Shown: positions 18,805 through 27,310 of the stretch, piece by piece | How positions within the stretch are numbered: the first letter of the stretch is position 1 | Layout: each line of letters begins with the position of its first letter | Origin: CAVQLX01 sp963811605 | GTDB lineage: Bacteria > Desulfobacterota > Binatia > DP-6 | Length of the DNA: 64,000 nt | Direction of reading: 5' to 3' | Assembly: GCA_963811605.1 (NCBI GenBank) | Contig: CAWESA010000013.1 | Coordinates: 124,001-188,000, forward strand | Translations under genes and position numbers: made by a program | The notes under the pieces: model-generated | The model's input: only the letters and a program-made list of their open reading frames with translations | Database searches by the model: none | Told to the model about the DNA's origin: nothing

Positions 18805-20058
18805 CTAGAGCGTGGCGGCGGTGAGGTTCCAGGTGATGTCGCCCTTCGCGAGGGGCATCACCACGGACTTCTCGAAGACGCCGTTCCGCCAGCGATACTG
18901 GCGCAGCTCCTGCTGGTCCTCGCTGGCGACGTAGATCTCGAGCGCGCCGTCGCCGTCCAGATCGGCCACCAGCACCGGATGCTCGAAGCCCGAAGACGCG
19001 GCATCGATCTGCGTCTTCTTCCAGCCGTCGGCCGTCTGCTCGAAGAGCCACAGGCCCGACGACATGGCGCCGGCGACCAGGTCGACCTTGCCGTCCCCGT
19101 TGACGTCGCCGGCCGCCATCGCGCGCATCAGGCGATCCGGCACGGTGCCGACGACGGTGGCCACCGGCTTGTCGTCCTTCCAGCGGTACTGCTTGACGGT
19201 GACGGGCCGCACCAGGGTGTTGCCGGCGCCGACCGCGCCCTCCCACGACACGTACAGCTCGGCGACCCCGTCGCGATCGACGTCGGCGGCGAGGATCTCC
19301 TTGGCGTGCGTGTCACCGGGAGCGTCCACGATCGATTTCTCCCACCCCTGCGGCGTGTGGCGGTACATGCGCACCTCGCCCGGCTGCTCCTGGTCGAGCT
19401 TGTTGGGTGCGCTCGGGGTGGCGAAGAACTCGGGCACGCCGTCGCCGTCCACGTCGCCGATCTCGATCTCGTGGACGAAGGTGTCGGGCGTCCGATCGAC
19501 CTCTTCCACGCGCCAGTTCTCGTCCGGGTGCAGCACCGCGATGACACCCTGATCGTGCGTCGCGATCACCAGCTCGTCCTTGCCGTCGCCGTCGACGTCG
19601 CCGCGCTCGACGTCGCGCAGGCGGTCGAACTTGCCGCCGAACTTCGGGTTCCAGCGCGTCTCGGCGGTCCACTGGCCGTCGGCGAATTTCCAGGTGCGGA
19701 GCAGCGCCTGGTTGCCCCCGATGGTGAGCACACCGCCGTCCCACGGCAGCGCCTTGTGGAAGACGTTGCTGTCCGGATCCTCCAGCACGATCGGCTTCCA
19801 GCCCGACTCCGTCCGGCGCACGATGACCAGCTTGGCGGGTCCGGGCACGGAGGCCGGCTTGCCATCGGGACCGGCGCCGTCGACGAACTGCGCCTGCGCC
19901 ACCAGCAGCGCGGGATACGGACCGCCCGCGAGCGGCTCGCGGCGCGGTGGGGCCGCCGGCTTCGCGGGCGCCGACGCGGGAGTGGCGGGGGGTGCGCCAT
20001 CACCGCCCCCGCAGGCAGCGAGCGCGACCAGGCAGACGAGCGAGGCAGCCAAGCGCAT
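18805..20058 (-). CDS. FG-GAP/VCBS-repeat lipoprotein
   Basis: A 417-residue lipoprotein. The signal peptide ends in LVALAAC (lipobox, Cys at about residue 16), followed by a Gly/Ala/Pro-rich linker. The rest is a beta-propeller-like array with at least five DxDxDG calcium loops: GDVDGDGKDEL, GDVDGDGVPEF, ADVDRDGVAEL, GDVNGDGKVDL and ADLDGDGALEI, spaced about 45-55 residues apart. Proteins of this kind bind calcium and act in surface binding; some assist enzymes or export. It lies convergent with sulfatase paralogue B (3-bp gap) and just downstream of the cytochrome c lipoprotein gene on the same strand (47 bp), so those two may form an operon. Confidence 0.88.
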   Translation of the reverse strand: MRLAASLVCLVALAACGGGDGAPPATPASAPAKPAAPPRREPLAGGPYPALLVAQAQFVDGAGPDGKPASVPGPAKLVIVRRTESGWKPIVLEDPDSNVFHKALPWDGGVLTIGGNQALLRTWKFADGQWTAETRWNPKFGGKFDRLRDVERGDVDGDGKDELVIATHDQGVIAVLHPDENWRVEEVDRTPDTFVHEIEIGDVDGDGVPEFFATPSAPNKLDQEQPGEVRMYRHTPQGWEKSIVDAPGDTHAKEILAADVDRDGVAELYVSWEGAVGAGNTLVRPVTVKQYRWKDDKPVATVVGTVPDRLMRAMAAGDVNGDGKVDLVAGAMSSGLWLFEQTADGWKKTQIDAASSGFEHPVLVADLDGDGALEIYVASEDQQELRQYRWRNGVFEKSVVMPLAKGDITWNLTAATL

Positions 20059-20105
20059 CGGCGCATCGAGCCGGGTCTGCGCCCGGTTGTCAACGAACGC
20101 GGTGC

Positions 20106-21014
20106 TCAGGGCGCCGACAGGGCAGGTGCGCGGTAGATCGGCGGCGTCGTGAGCACGCGGTGGTCGTGCGGACCGACGAAGGCGTCGAACTCGGTCCCGA
20201 CCGCGATGGTGGCGGGGTCGTTCGAGCCGATGAACGCGTTCAGCGCCGCCTCGTCACGGAACCCCCAGACGCTGGTGACCACCTGCGCGGAACGCGTCGT
20301 ATCGACATACGTCTCGACGCTGACCAGGCCGTCGATGCCGAGGAAGCGCTTGCCGCCCTCGCGGCGGAACCAGTCCTGGAACTCCTGTACCCTGCCGGGC
20401 ACGACGTCGTAGCTCTGGGCGAAGAAGGCGCGTGCGGACGTCTCCGGCGGCGCCGGCAGGTCGGCCGGTCCGGCGGGCATGCCGCCCCCTGCCATGCCGG
20501 GCATGAGATGACCGGCGTGCGGATCGCCCGACCTGAGCGAGCTCAGGTACGCGACCAGGTCCTCCAGCTGGGTGACGGTGATATCCGGGTACGACGGCAT
20601 GGTCGAGCGGCCCTGCTCGCTCACCCAGCCCCGGCCGTCCACCAGCACCGCGTCCGGATTGAGGATGGCCTCGAGAAAATAGGCCGGCGGATGGTGGCTT
20701 CCCATCCCGGTCAGCTCGGGACCCGGTCCACTCGGGGCCTGGTCGGAGAACGGCTCGCCGGCGACCTTGTGGCACGAGGGGCATCCCAGCTCCTGGAAGG
20801 CGCGACGACCCGCGTCCACGTCGCCGGGGAGCATGCTCAGCTGCCAGCCGGCAGGCACGCCCCCGAGCTGATGCAGGGCGTCCATGGTGATGCGGACCGA
20901 ACGCGGCGAGATGCGCGCACGGGTGGGGCCGGGCGACGATCCCTTTTCACCGCCGCCGCACGACGCGAGCAGCGCACACGTGAGGGCGACGATGCAGATG
21001 CGAGGCCGCGGCAC
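20106..21014 (-). CDS. Cytochrome c lipoprotein with C-terminal ABM-like domain
   Basis: A 302-residue lipoprotein starting at GTG 21014, which has GAGG about 8 bases before it. Longer in-frame starts up to 21143 would hide the lipobox LLASC (Cys near residue 18). A class I cytochrome c domain follows: haem site CPSCH near residue 77, Met candidates in STMPSYPDIT, and LVAYLSSL as the last helix. After a Gly/Met/Pro linker, residues about 190-290 look like an antibiotic-biosynthesis-monooxygenase-type ferredoxin-like domain (SYDVVPGRVQEFQDWFRREG, then VTSVWGFRDEAALNAFIGS). Haem c joined to this small barrel is unusual. The cytochrome part probably donates or accepts electrons at the outer side of the membrane; the role of the second domain is unknown. 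Confidence 0.8.
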   Translation of the reverse strand: MPRPRICIVALTCALLASCGGGEKGSSPGPTRARISPRSVRITMDALHQLGGVPAGWQLSMLPGDVDAGRRAFQELGCPSCHKVAGEPFSDQAPSGPGPELTGMGSHHPPAYFLEAILNPDAVLVDGRGWVSEQGRSTMPSYPDITVTQLEDLVAYLSSLRSGDPHAGHLMPGMAGGGMPAGPADLPAPPETSARAFFAQSYDVVPGRVQEFQDWFRREGGKRFLGIDGLVSVETYVDTTRSAQVVTSVWGFRDEAALNAFIGSNDPATIAVGTEFDAFVGPHDHRVLTTPPIYRAPALSAP

Positions 21015-21117
21015 GCGGGGTACCTCGCCACAAGCGCCGGAGACTGGCAAGCGAGCACATGCCATCGATCGATCAAGACGGCGCCAGCGTCGCAGTCGGG
21101 TCGGTCGACGCGATGTC

Positions 21118-21303
21118 TTGACATGCGTCCGCACGACAGGCATGACTCGCGCCCGTGACGCAGCACCTGGCGACGCTCTGTTGTTGTACCGAGGCTCGGG
21201 TGGCCACCCGTGACTTCGGTCGCGTCGCGCTCGTCACGTCCTGATCGTCGACGACCTCGCGTAACCAAAGGCCCGGGCGGCTCCAGCCACCCGGGCCTTT
21301 TTC
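21118..21303 (+). promoter_or_regulatory. Candidate attenuator leader of the sulfate uptake operon
   Basis: TTGACA at 21118-21123 is a perfect -35 hexamer; 17 bases later CATGAC is a weak -10. A structured leader follows: ACCGAGG (21188-21194) pairs with CTTCGGT (21214-21220), and inside it CGGGTGG pairs with CCACCCG. An intrinsic terminator at 21267-21303 closes it. No rightward gene precedes the terminator; the two genes to the left run the other way. It therefore most likely regulates the small ORF and sulfate transporter genes that follow. I could not match it to a known riboswitch class by eye. Confidence 0.5.
21267..21303 (+). terminator. Intrinsic terminator hairpin
   Basis: AAAGGCCCGGGCGG pairs with CCACCCGGGCCTTT (one mismatch) around a short CTCCAG loop, and a run of five T closes it at 21299-21303. 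The T-run is on the plus strand side, so it acts on rightward transcription. It lies 48 bp before the small ORF at 21351. Confidence 0.85.
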
Positions 21304-21350
21304 GTTGCGCGGAGCCGCCCTCCACCACCAACCGACGAGAGGACGAGACG

Positions 21351-21533
21351 ATGACCACCAAGCAGCTGCACAACTCCTGGCTCCGGACCAAGCGCCACCT
21401 CCGGTCCGTCGGCACGAGTCCGCGCGCGATGCGAGACGCCGACCGCGCCCTTGCCGAGGCCGCCCGGACCGCCGCGGAAGCGGACCGCGCGACGCGGGAG
21501 TGCCTTTGTCTCGGCTCTGCCCTCGCTGCGTGA
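21351..21533 (+). CDS. Small protein upstream of sulfate transporter genes
   Basis: A 60-residue, mostly helical, basic-then-Ala-rich peptide (MTTKQLHNSWLRTKRHLRSV at its start). The ribosome site GAGAGGA lies about 8 bases before ATG 21351. It ends with two close Cys codons (Glu-Cys-Leu-Cys) just before the stop. I recognise no family. It lies between the terminator at 21303 and the sulfate-binding protein gene at 21663. Its position and the terminal cysteines would suit a leader peptide that senses cysteine supply. It could equally be a small structural protein. Confidence 0.55.
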   Translation: MTTKQLHNSWLRTKRHLRSVGTSPRAMRDADRALAEAARTAAEADRATRECLCLGSALAA

Positions 21534-21662
21534 CACTCGCCCGATCTGGCGGCCCGGCCGCCTCGATCCGGGCACCCTCACCTGGATTCCCAGCGCCGCT
21601 CTCCCGGCACAGGGACCGACCGCGCGCTGATGATGCCGCCGCGCGCCCGAGGAGACGACTCC

Positions 21663-22637
21663 ATGCGCCCGAGAACCATCCCGCTCGTGCTGGCCGTCAT
21701 CACGTTCGCCGCCTCCACCGCCGCCGCGGTCGAGCTGCTCAACGTGTCGTACGACCCGACCCGCGAGCTCTACAAGGCGATCAACGCCGCGTTCATCGCC
21801 AGGCACCCCGACGTCACGATCCAGCAGTCGCACGGCGGCTCTGGCACGCAGGCGCGCGCGGTGGTCGACGGCCTCGAGGCCGACGTCGTGACCCTGGCGA
21901 TGTATCCCGACACCAACGCCATCGCGAAGGCCGGCCTCCTGGCGAAGGACTGGTCGACGCGCCTGCCGAACGACTCCCTGCCCTACACCTCCACGATCGT
22001 GTTCGTGGTGCGCAAGGGCAACCCGAAGGGCATCGAGGACTGGGACGACATCGTGAAGCCCGGCGTCGAGATCGTGACGCCGAACCCGAAGACGTCGGGC
22101 AACGGCAAGCTGTCGTTCCTCGCCGCCTGGGGATACGTGAAGAAGAAGGGCGGCTCCGACGCGGACGCGCTGGAGTTCGTCAGGAAGCTCTACGCGCAGA
22201 CGCCGGTGCTCGACCTCGGCGCGCGCGGCTCGACCGTCACCTTCGTCCAGAAGAACATCGGCGACGTCCACCTGGCGTGGGAGAACGAGGCCAAGCTCGA
22301 GGTCGAGGAGGCCAAGGGCGAGGTGGAGATCGTCTACCCGTCGGTGAGCATCCTGGCCCAGCCGCACGTCGCGTGGGTGGACAAGAACGTCGAGCACAAG
22401 GGCACCGCCGAGGTCGCCAAGGAGTATCTCGAGTTCCTCTACACGCCCGAGGGCCAGGAGATCATCGCGAAGCACTTCTACCGGCCGTCGGACGCGGCCG
22501 TGCTCGCGAAGCACGCCTCGGACTTCCCGTCCATCGAGCTCTTCGACATCACGACCGTGGCCAAGAACTGGGACGACTCGTCCGCCAAGTACTTCGGCGA
22601 CGGTGGCGTCTTCGACAGCTTCTACAAGCCCAGGTGA
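21663..22637 (+). CDS. sbp: Sulfate/thiosulfate ABC transporter substrate-binding protein
   Basis: A 324-residue periplasmic binding protein of the Sbp/CysP type. The signal peptide MRPRTIPLVLAVITFAAS is cleaved near AAA. The family signature VSYDPTRELYKAINAAF follows directly, then QQSHGGSGTQARAV, where Ser/Gly residues hold the oxyanion, and TPNPKTSGNGKLSFLAAWGY. The chosen ATG 21663 has GAGGAG about 10 bases before it and begins the signal peptide; an upstream ATG at 21630 would not. The protein captures sulfate or thiosulfate and hands it to CysT/CysW. It is the first main gene of a five-gene operon with cysT, cysW, cysA and yezD. Confidence 0.95.
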   Translation: MRPRTIPLVLAVITFAASTAAAVELLNVSYDPTRELYKAINAAFIARHPDVTIQQSHGGSGTQARAVVDGLEADVVTLAMYPDTNAIAKAGLLAKDWSTRLPNDSLPYTSTIVFVVRKGNPKGIEDWDDIVKPGVEIVTPNPKTSGNGKLSFLAAWGYVKKKGGSDADALEFVRKLYAQTPVLDLGARGSTVTFVQKNIGDVHLAWENEAKLEVEEAKGEVEIVYPSVSILAQPHVAWVDKNVEHKGTAEVAKEYLEFLYTPEGQEIIAKHFYRPSDAAVLAKHASDFPSIELFDITTVAKNWDDSSAKYFGDGGVFDSFYKPR

Positions 22638-22659
22638 GCGCGGGGCGAGGGAACGGATC

Positions 22660-23487
22660 ATGACCGCCGACGTGAATCGCCGCGTGCTGCCGGGGTTCTC
22701 CCTCAGCCTCGGCTACACGATCTTCTACCTGTCGCTGGTGGTGCTCATTCCCATGAGCGCGGGGTTCTGGAAGGCGTCGACGCTGTCGCTCGACGCCTTC
22801 TGGAACGCGGTCTCGTCCGAGCGCGCGATCGCCGCCTACACCCTGACCCTCGGGGTGTCGTTCGCGTCGGCCGCGATCAACATCGTGCTCGGCGTGCTCG
22901 TGGCATGGGTGCTGGTGCGCTACGAGTTCGCGGGCAAGCGACTGTTCGATTCCCTGGTCGACTTCCCGTTCGCCCTCCCCACCGCGGTGGCGGGGCTCGT
23001 GTACTCGAGCCTGTTCGTGAAGGGCGGCTGGTACGGCCGCTTCCTCGTGCCGCTCGGCATCCAGGGCGCCTACTCACGGCTCGGCATCGTCCTGGTCCTC
23101 GTCTTCATCGGCTTCCCCTTCGTCGTCCGGACCCTGCAGCCGGTGCTCGAGGGGCTCGAGCGCGACGTCGAGGAGGCGTCCGCCTGCCTCGGAGGTAACC
23201 GGTTCCAGACGGCGGTCCGGGTGATCCTGCCGTCGATCACGCCCGCGATCATCACCGGCTTCGCCCTCGCGTTCGCGCGCTCGCTCGGCGAGTACGGCTC
23301 GGTCGTCTTCATCTCGGGCAACATGCCGTTCAAGACCGAGATCGCGCCGGTGCTCGTCGTCGCGCGGCTGGAGGAGTTCAACTACGCCGAGGCGACCGCG
23401 ATCGCGGTCGTCCTGCTCCTGATCTCCTTCGTCACGCTGTTCGCCATCAACCTCGTCGAACGCTGGAGCTCGCGTCATCATGGCTGA
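22660..23487 (+). CDS. cysT: Sulfate ABC transporter permease CysT
   Basis: A 275-residue inner-membrane permease (also called CysU) with six predicted membrane segments; the first is YTIFYLSLVVLIPMSAGF. The cytoplasmic EAA loop that docks with the ATPase is EEASACLGGNRFQTAVRVIL, near residue 170. ATG 22660 follows GAGGGA about 8 bases before. It overlaps the start of cysW by 8 bp. With CysW it forms the membrane channel for sulfate/thiosulfate import, powered by CysA. Confidence 0.95.
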   Translation: MTADVNRRVLPGFSLSLGYTIFYLSLVVLIPMSAGFWKASTLSLDAFWNAVSSERAIAAYTLTLGVSFASAAINIVLGVLVAWVLVRYEFAGKRLFDSLVDFPFALPTAVAGLVYSSLFVKGGWYGRFLVPLGIQGAYSRLGIVLVLVFIGFPFVVRTLQPVLEGLERDVEEASACLGGNRFQTAVRVILPSITPAIITGFALAFARSLGEYGSVVFISGNMPFKTEIAPVLVVARLEEFNYAEATAIAVVLLLISFVTLFAINLVERWSSRHHG

Positions 23488-24367
23488 GAACGCCCCCTCC
23501 GCCTATCTCCGCGCGCACGAGGATCCCCCGTGGGTCCGGCGCCTCCTCATCGGCGCCGCCGTCGGGGTCATGATGCTCCTCGTCGTGATCCCGCTCGTGG
23601 TGGTCTTCGTCGAGGCCTTCTCGGCCGGGCTGCACGTCTACTGGGACAACCTGGTGCACGACCCGGACACCCTCCACTCGATCACGCTCACCCTGATGGT
23701 GGCGCCCGTCGCGGTGCTGCTGAATCTCGTCTTCGGCATCGCGGGCGCCTGGGCGATCGCGCGCTTTCGCTTTCCGGGCCGCGCCTTTCTCACCTCGCTG
23801 ATCGACCTGCCCTTCACCGTGTCACCGGTCGTGGTCGGGCTCTTCCTGCTGCTCCTGTTCGGGCTGCAGGGCATCTTCGGCCCGTGGCTGCGCGAGCACG
23901 ACGTGAAGATCGTCTTCGCCTATCCCGGGCTGGTCCTGGCGACGATCTTCGTCACCTTCCCGGTGATCGCGCGCGAGCTGATCCCGCTCATGGAGGCGCT
24001 CGGCTCGGAGGAGGAGGTGGCCGCGGTCAGCCTGGGCGCGCGCAGCTGGCAGCTCTTCCGGCTCGTGACCCTGCCCAACATCAAGTGGGGCCTGCTCTAC
24101 GGCGTCATCCTCTGCAACGCGCGCGCCATGGGCGAGTTCGGCGCGGTGTACGTGGTGTCGGGACACATCGCCGGCAGGACCGACACGATGCCGCTGCGGG
24201 TCGAGAAGCTGTTCCAGGAATACAACATGCCGGGCGCCTTCGCGGTCGCCTCGGTGCTCGCGCTGCTCGCGCTGGTCACGCTGCTCGTGAAGACCACGCT
24301 GGAATGGAAGACGCGCCGCGAGCTGGCAGAGAACGCGCGCATGCTGACGACAGGAGGCGAGGCATGA
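23480..24367 (+). CDS. cysW: Sulfate ABC transporter permease CysW
   Basis: A 295-residue permease, partner of CysT. The N-terminal cytoplasmic stretch (about 22 residues) is followed by six membrane segments. The EAA loop is EEEVAAVSLGARSWQLFRLV, near residue 175, and GEFGAVYVVSGHIAGRTDTM is typical of CysW. The start overlaps the end of cysT by 8 bp and the stop overlaps cysA by the ATGA quartet, so the three genes are translationally coupled. Confidence 0.95.
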   Translation: MAENAPSAYLRAHEDPPWVRRLLIGAAVGVMMLLVVIPLVVVFVEAFSAGLHVYWDNLVHDPDTLHSITLTLMVAPVAVLLNLVFGIAGAWAIARFRFPGRAFLTSLIDLPFTVSPVVVGLFLLLLFGLQGIFGPWLREHDVKIVFAYPGLVLATIFVTFPVIARELIPLMEALGSEEEVAAVSLGARSWQLFRLVTLPNIKWGLLYGVILCNARAMGEFGAVYVVSGHIAGRTDTMPLRVEKLFQEYNMPGAFAVASVLALLALVTLLVKTTLEWKTRRELAENARMLTTGGEA

Positions 24368-25422
24368 GCATCACCGTGAAGAGCGTCACGAAGCACTTCG
24401 GCGCCTTCCTGGCACTCGACAACGTGAGCCTGGAGGTCCCCGACGGCGAGCTGCTCGCACTGCTCGGCCCGTCGGGCTCCGGCAAGACGACGCTGCTGCG
24501 CATCATCTCGGGTCTCGAGGCGCCCGACAGCGGCTCGGTGCTGTACCAGAACGAGGACGTGACCGACGCCGCCGTGCGCGAGCGCAACGTCGGCTTCGTG
24601 TTCCAGCACTACGCGCTGTTCCGTCACATGACGGTGTTCGACAACGTCGCGTTCGGGCTGCGCGTGCGCAAGCGGCCGAAGGCGCAGATCCGCGACCGCG
24701 TGCACGAGCTGCTGCGGCTGGTGCAGCTCGAAGGGCTCGAGAAATCGTTGCCGTCGCAGCTCTCGGGAGGCCAGCGCCAGCGCGTGGCGCTCGCGCGCGC
24801 GCTCGCCGCCGAGCCCAAGGTGCTGCTGCTCGACGAGCCGTTCGGCGCGCTCGACGCCAAGGTCCGGCAGGAGCTGCGCACGTGGCTGCGCCGCCTGCAC
24901 GACGAGATCCACGTCACCAGCGTCTTCGTCACGCACGACCAGGAGGAGGCCTTCGAGGTCTCCGACCGGGTCGTGATCATGAACAGGGGCCGCATCGAGC
25001 AGATCGGCTCGCCGGCCGAGATCTTCGAGCACCCCGCCAACCCGTTCGTCATGGACTTTCTCGGCAACGTCAACGTCTTCCACGGCAGCGTGCAGGGCGG
25101 GCGCGCCAAGCTGGGCAGTCTCGAGATGGCCTACCCGGAGTACCCCTTCGACGAGACGCGCGCTGCGACGGCCTTCATCCGCTCGCACGAGCTGGAGATC
25201 CTGAAGCAGAAGAACGGCCGGCCGAGCCTGGAAGCCAAGGTGATGCACGTCAATCCGGCGCGCCCGGTCGTCAAGGTTCGCGTCTACTCGGAGACCTTCG
25301 GCGTCGTCCTCACCATCGACGTGCCGTGGGACCGCCATGCCGACCTGCGCATCCAGGTGGGCGACACGGTGCACGTGGCGCCGCGCCAGGTGCGGCTCTT
25401 CGTCCAGGAATACACCATCTGA
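24364..25422 (+). CDS. cysA: Sulfate/thiosulfate ABC transporter ATP-binding protein CysA
   Basis: A 352-residue ATPase. Walker A is GPSGSGKTT (residues about 37-45), the Q-loop is in FVFQHYALFRHMTV, the ABC signature is LSGGQRQRVALARAL, Walker B is VLLLDEPFGALD, and the H-loop is VFVTHDQEE. The last 110 residues form the TOBE-like regulatory domain (FLGNVNVFHGSVQ onward). It powers sulfate import through CysT-CysW. The start overlaps the cysW stop (ATGA), with AGGAGG about 8 bases before. Confidence 0.96.
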   Translation: MSITVKSVTKHFGAFLALDNVSLEVPDGELLALLGPSGSGKTTLLRIISGLEAPDSGSVLYQNEDVTDAAVRERNVGFVFQHYALFRHMTVFDNVAFGLRVRKRPKAQIRDRVHELLRLVQLEGLEKSLPSQLSGGQRQRVALARALAAEPKVLLLDEPFGALDAKVRQELRTWLRRLHDEIHVTSVFVTHDQEEAFEVSDRVVIMNRGRIEQIGSPAEIFEHPANPFVMDFLGNVNVFHGSVQGGRAKLGSLEMAYPEYPFDETRAATAFIRSHELEILKQKNGRPSLEAKVMHVNPARPVVKVRVYSETFGVVLTIDVPWDRHADLRIQVGDTVHVAPRQVRLFVQEYTI

Positions 25423-25444
25423 AACCGGTGTCGGGAGGAGCGTG

Positions 25445-25636
25445 ATGATCGACGAATCGACCAGGGACAACGGCTCCGCGGTGCGGGATCGGACGCACGA
25501 AGCGATCGATCGCATCAACGCGGCATTGCGCGGGCTGCACTACGGCACGGTGACGGCCGTCGTCCAGGACGGGGTGGTGGTGCAGGTGGAGCGCACGGAG
25601 AAGGTCCGGTTGGAGAGGCGGGAGCGCTCTCGCTGA
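25445..25636 (+). CDS. yezD: YezD-family small protein (DUF2292)
   Basis: A 63-residue protein of the YezD/DUF2292 family: ALRGLHYGTVTAVVQDGVVV followed by Q-V-E-R-T-E-K is the family core. Members are small and often sit beside sulfate or cysteine genes; their biochemical role is not established. Here the gene follows cysA by 22 bp in the same direction, with a GGGAGGAG ribosome site, so it is very likely the last gene of the sulfate operon. The ATG at 25445 is preferred over the GTG immediately before it. Confidence 0.85.
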   Translation: MIDESTRDNGSAVRDRTHEAIDRINAALRGLHYGTVTAVVQDGVVVQVERTEKVRLERRERSR

Positions 25637-25761
25637 TCGGGCGCAGACCTACGTGTTCGGGGGCCCAGCCACGGCTTCGGATGACCCCCGGGCGAGACGA
25701 ACGATGTGGCGATCTGACCGGACGACCGGAGGGACGCGATGGAGAGATGGAGGAGCACTGC

Positions 25762-27267
25762 ATGTTCATCCGGTCAGAACACAGACGACGGCTCTGGAGC
25801 GTCGTCGCCTCCGGGGTGCTGCTGGCGCAGCCGGCGGTGGCGTGGGCGAAGGAGCCGAGCCGTGCCGAGCTGGAGGAGCGCATCCGCCGGCTCGAGCAGA
25901 TCATTCGCGACAACGGCCTCGACCGGCCCGTCCCGCGCGGCGGACGGCCGGCGCCGGCGGGTCGCTCGGCGGCGGCCGGCGAGGCGGAGGTGGACAAGCC
26001 GGCCGTCGAGGCCATCGTCGAGGAGAAGCTGCGCAAGCAGAAGGTCCTCGCGGGCTGGAAGGATGGCTTCTTCCTCCAGTCGCCCGGCGGCGACTTCAAG
26101 CTCAAGCTACGTGGCTACATCCAGACGCAGTTCCGCGACTTCCCCCAGGAGAGCGGCGACACGGGAACGGACCAGATCTGGCTCCGCCGCGTCCGCCCCA
26201 TCGTCGAGGGCACGGTCTACAAGTACTTCGACTACAAGATCATGCCCGAGTTCGGGAACAACACGGCGCAGCTCTACGAGGCGTACTTCGACGTCAACTA
26301 CTGGAAGCCGTGGGTGGCGCTCCGGGGCGGCAAGTTCAAGCCCCCGCTCAGCCTCGAGCGCCTGCAGTCGGCGACCGACCTCGCCCTCGTCGAGCGCTCG
26401 ATCTCCAACCAGCTGGCCCCCAACCGCGACACCGGCTTCCAGTTTGGCGGCGACATCCTCGGCTTCGCCAACTGGCAGGTGGGCGTGTTCAACGGCGCAC
26501 TCGACAACCAGCTCAACGAGCTCAACTCGTCGTCCGACTTCGACGCCGACTTCCGCCTGTTCCTGAACCCGTTCAACGAGTTCGACATCGCGTGGCTGAA
26601 GGGCTTCGGGGCCGGGTTCGCCGGCGACTACGGCAGCTCGAAGGTGGACCAGAACCTGAACGTGATCCAGTACCGCACCCCGGGTCGCGCGACGTTCTTC
26701 AAGTACGACACCTCGACGTCGTCGTCGAACACCATCTCGGTGTTCGCGGACGGCGAGCACTGGCGGGCCATCCCCCAAGGCTACTACTACTGGGGACCGT
26801 TCGGCTTGATGGGCGAGTACATCATCTCCACCCAGGGCGCGCAGCGGACGCAGACGAGTACGTCCGGCGGGACGAGCACCACGACGGTGAGCGAGGCCAG
26901 CTTCGAGAACACGGGCTGGTTCGTGCAGGCGTCCTACGTGCCGACCGGCGAGGACGCGTCGTTCCGGGGCGTCACCCCGATCAATCCCTTCGACCCGCTG
27001 AACGGACGGTGGGGCGCGTTCGAGCTCGCGACGCAGTACAGCACCCTCGACGTCGATCCCGAGGCGTTCCGCCTCGGCTTCGCGTCGCGGCCCACCTCGA
27101 CGCAGAGCGCCCAGACGTTCGGCGTCGGCGTCAACTGGTACCTCAACAAGAACTTCAAGCTGCAGGCGGACTGGTACAACACCAGCTTCGATACGCCGGT
27201 CAGCTTCGGTGACAAGCTGCGTGACCACGAGAACGTGATCCTGACGCAGTTCCAGATCGCCTACTGA
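25762..27267 (+). CDS. OprP/OprO-type anion-selective outer-membrane porin
   Basis: A 501-residue outer-membrane beta-barrel of the phosphate-selective porin O/P family. The signal peptide is MFIRSEHRRRLWSVVASGVL, cleaved near AWA. A coiled-coil segment follows (ELEERIRRLEQIIRDNGL, trimer contact in such porins), then the barrel starting FKLKLRGYIQTQFRDF and ending in an aromatic residue (QFQIAY), as outer-membrane barrels do. ATG 25762 is chosen for its GGAGGAG ribosome site 6 bases before; ATG 25747 is an alternative. It lies 125 bp after yezD, so it probably brings sulfate or another oxyanion through the outer membrane for the transporter upstream. Confidence 0.9.
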   Translation: MFIRSEHRRRLWSVVASGVLLAQPAVAWAKEPSRAELEERIRRLEQIIRDNGLDRPVPRGGRPAPAGRSAAAGEAEVDKPAVEAIVEEKLRKQKVLAGWKDGFFLQSPGGDFKLKLRGYIQTQFRDFPQESGDTGTDQIWLRRVRPIVEGTVYKYFDYKIMPEFGNNTAQLYEAYFDVNYWKPWVALRGGKFKPPLSLERLQSATDLALVERSISNQLAPNRDTGFQFGGDILGFANWQVGVFNGALDNQLNELNSSSDFDADFRLFLNPFNEFDIAWLKGFGAGFAGDYGSSKVDQNLNVIQYRTPGRATFFKYDTSTSSSNTISVFADGEHWRAIPQGYYYWGPFGLMGEYIISTQGAQRTQTSTSGGTSTTTVSEASFENTGWFVQASYVPTGEDASFRGVTPINPFDPLNGRWGAFELATQYSTLDVDPEAFRLGFASRPTSTQSAQTFGVGVNWYLNKNFKLQADWYNTSFDTPVSFGDKLRDHENVILTQFQIAY

Positions 27268-27280
27268 GCATACGGCGTGG

Positions 27281-27303
27281 CCGGGGACCCCCCACGTCCC
27301 CGG
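27281..27303 (+). terminator. Hairpin after the porin gene
   Basis: CCGGGGAC pairs perfectly with GTCCCCGG around a 7-base C-rich loop, 14 bp after the porin stop codon. No T-run follows, so it may be a stabilising or Rho-assisted end rather than a classical intrinsic terminator. Confidence 0.5.
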
Positions 27304-27310
27304 TCACCAA

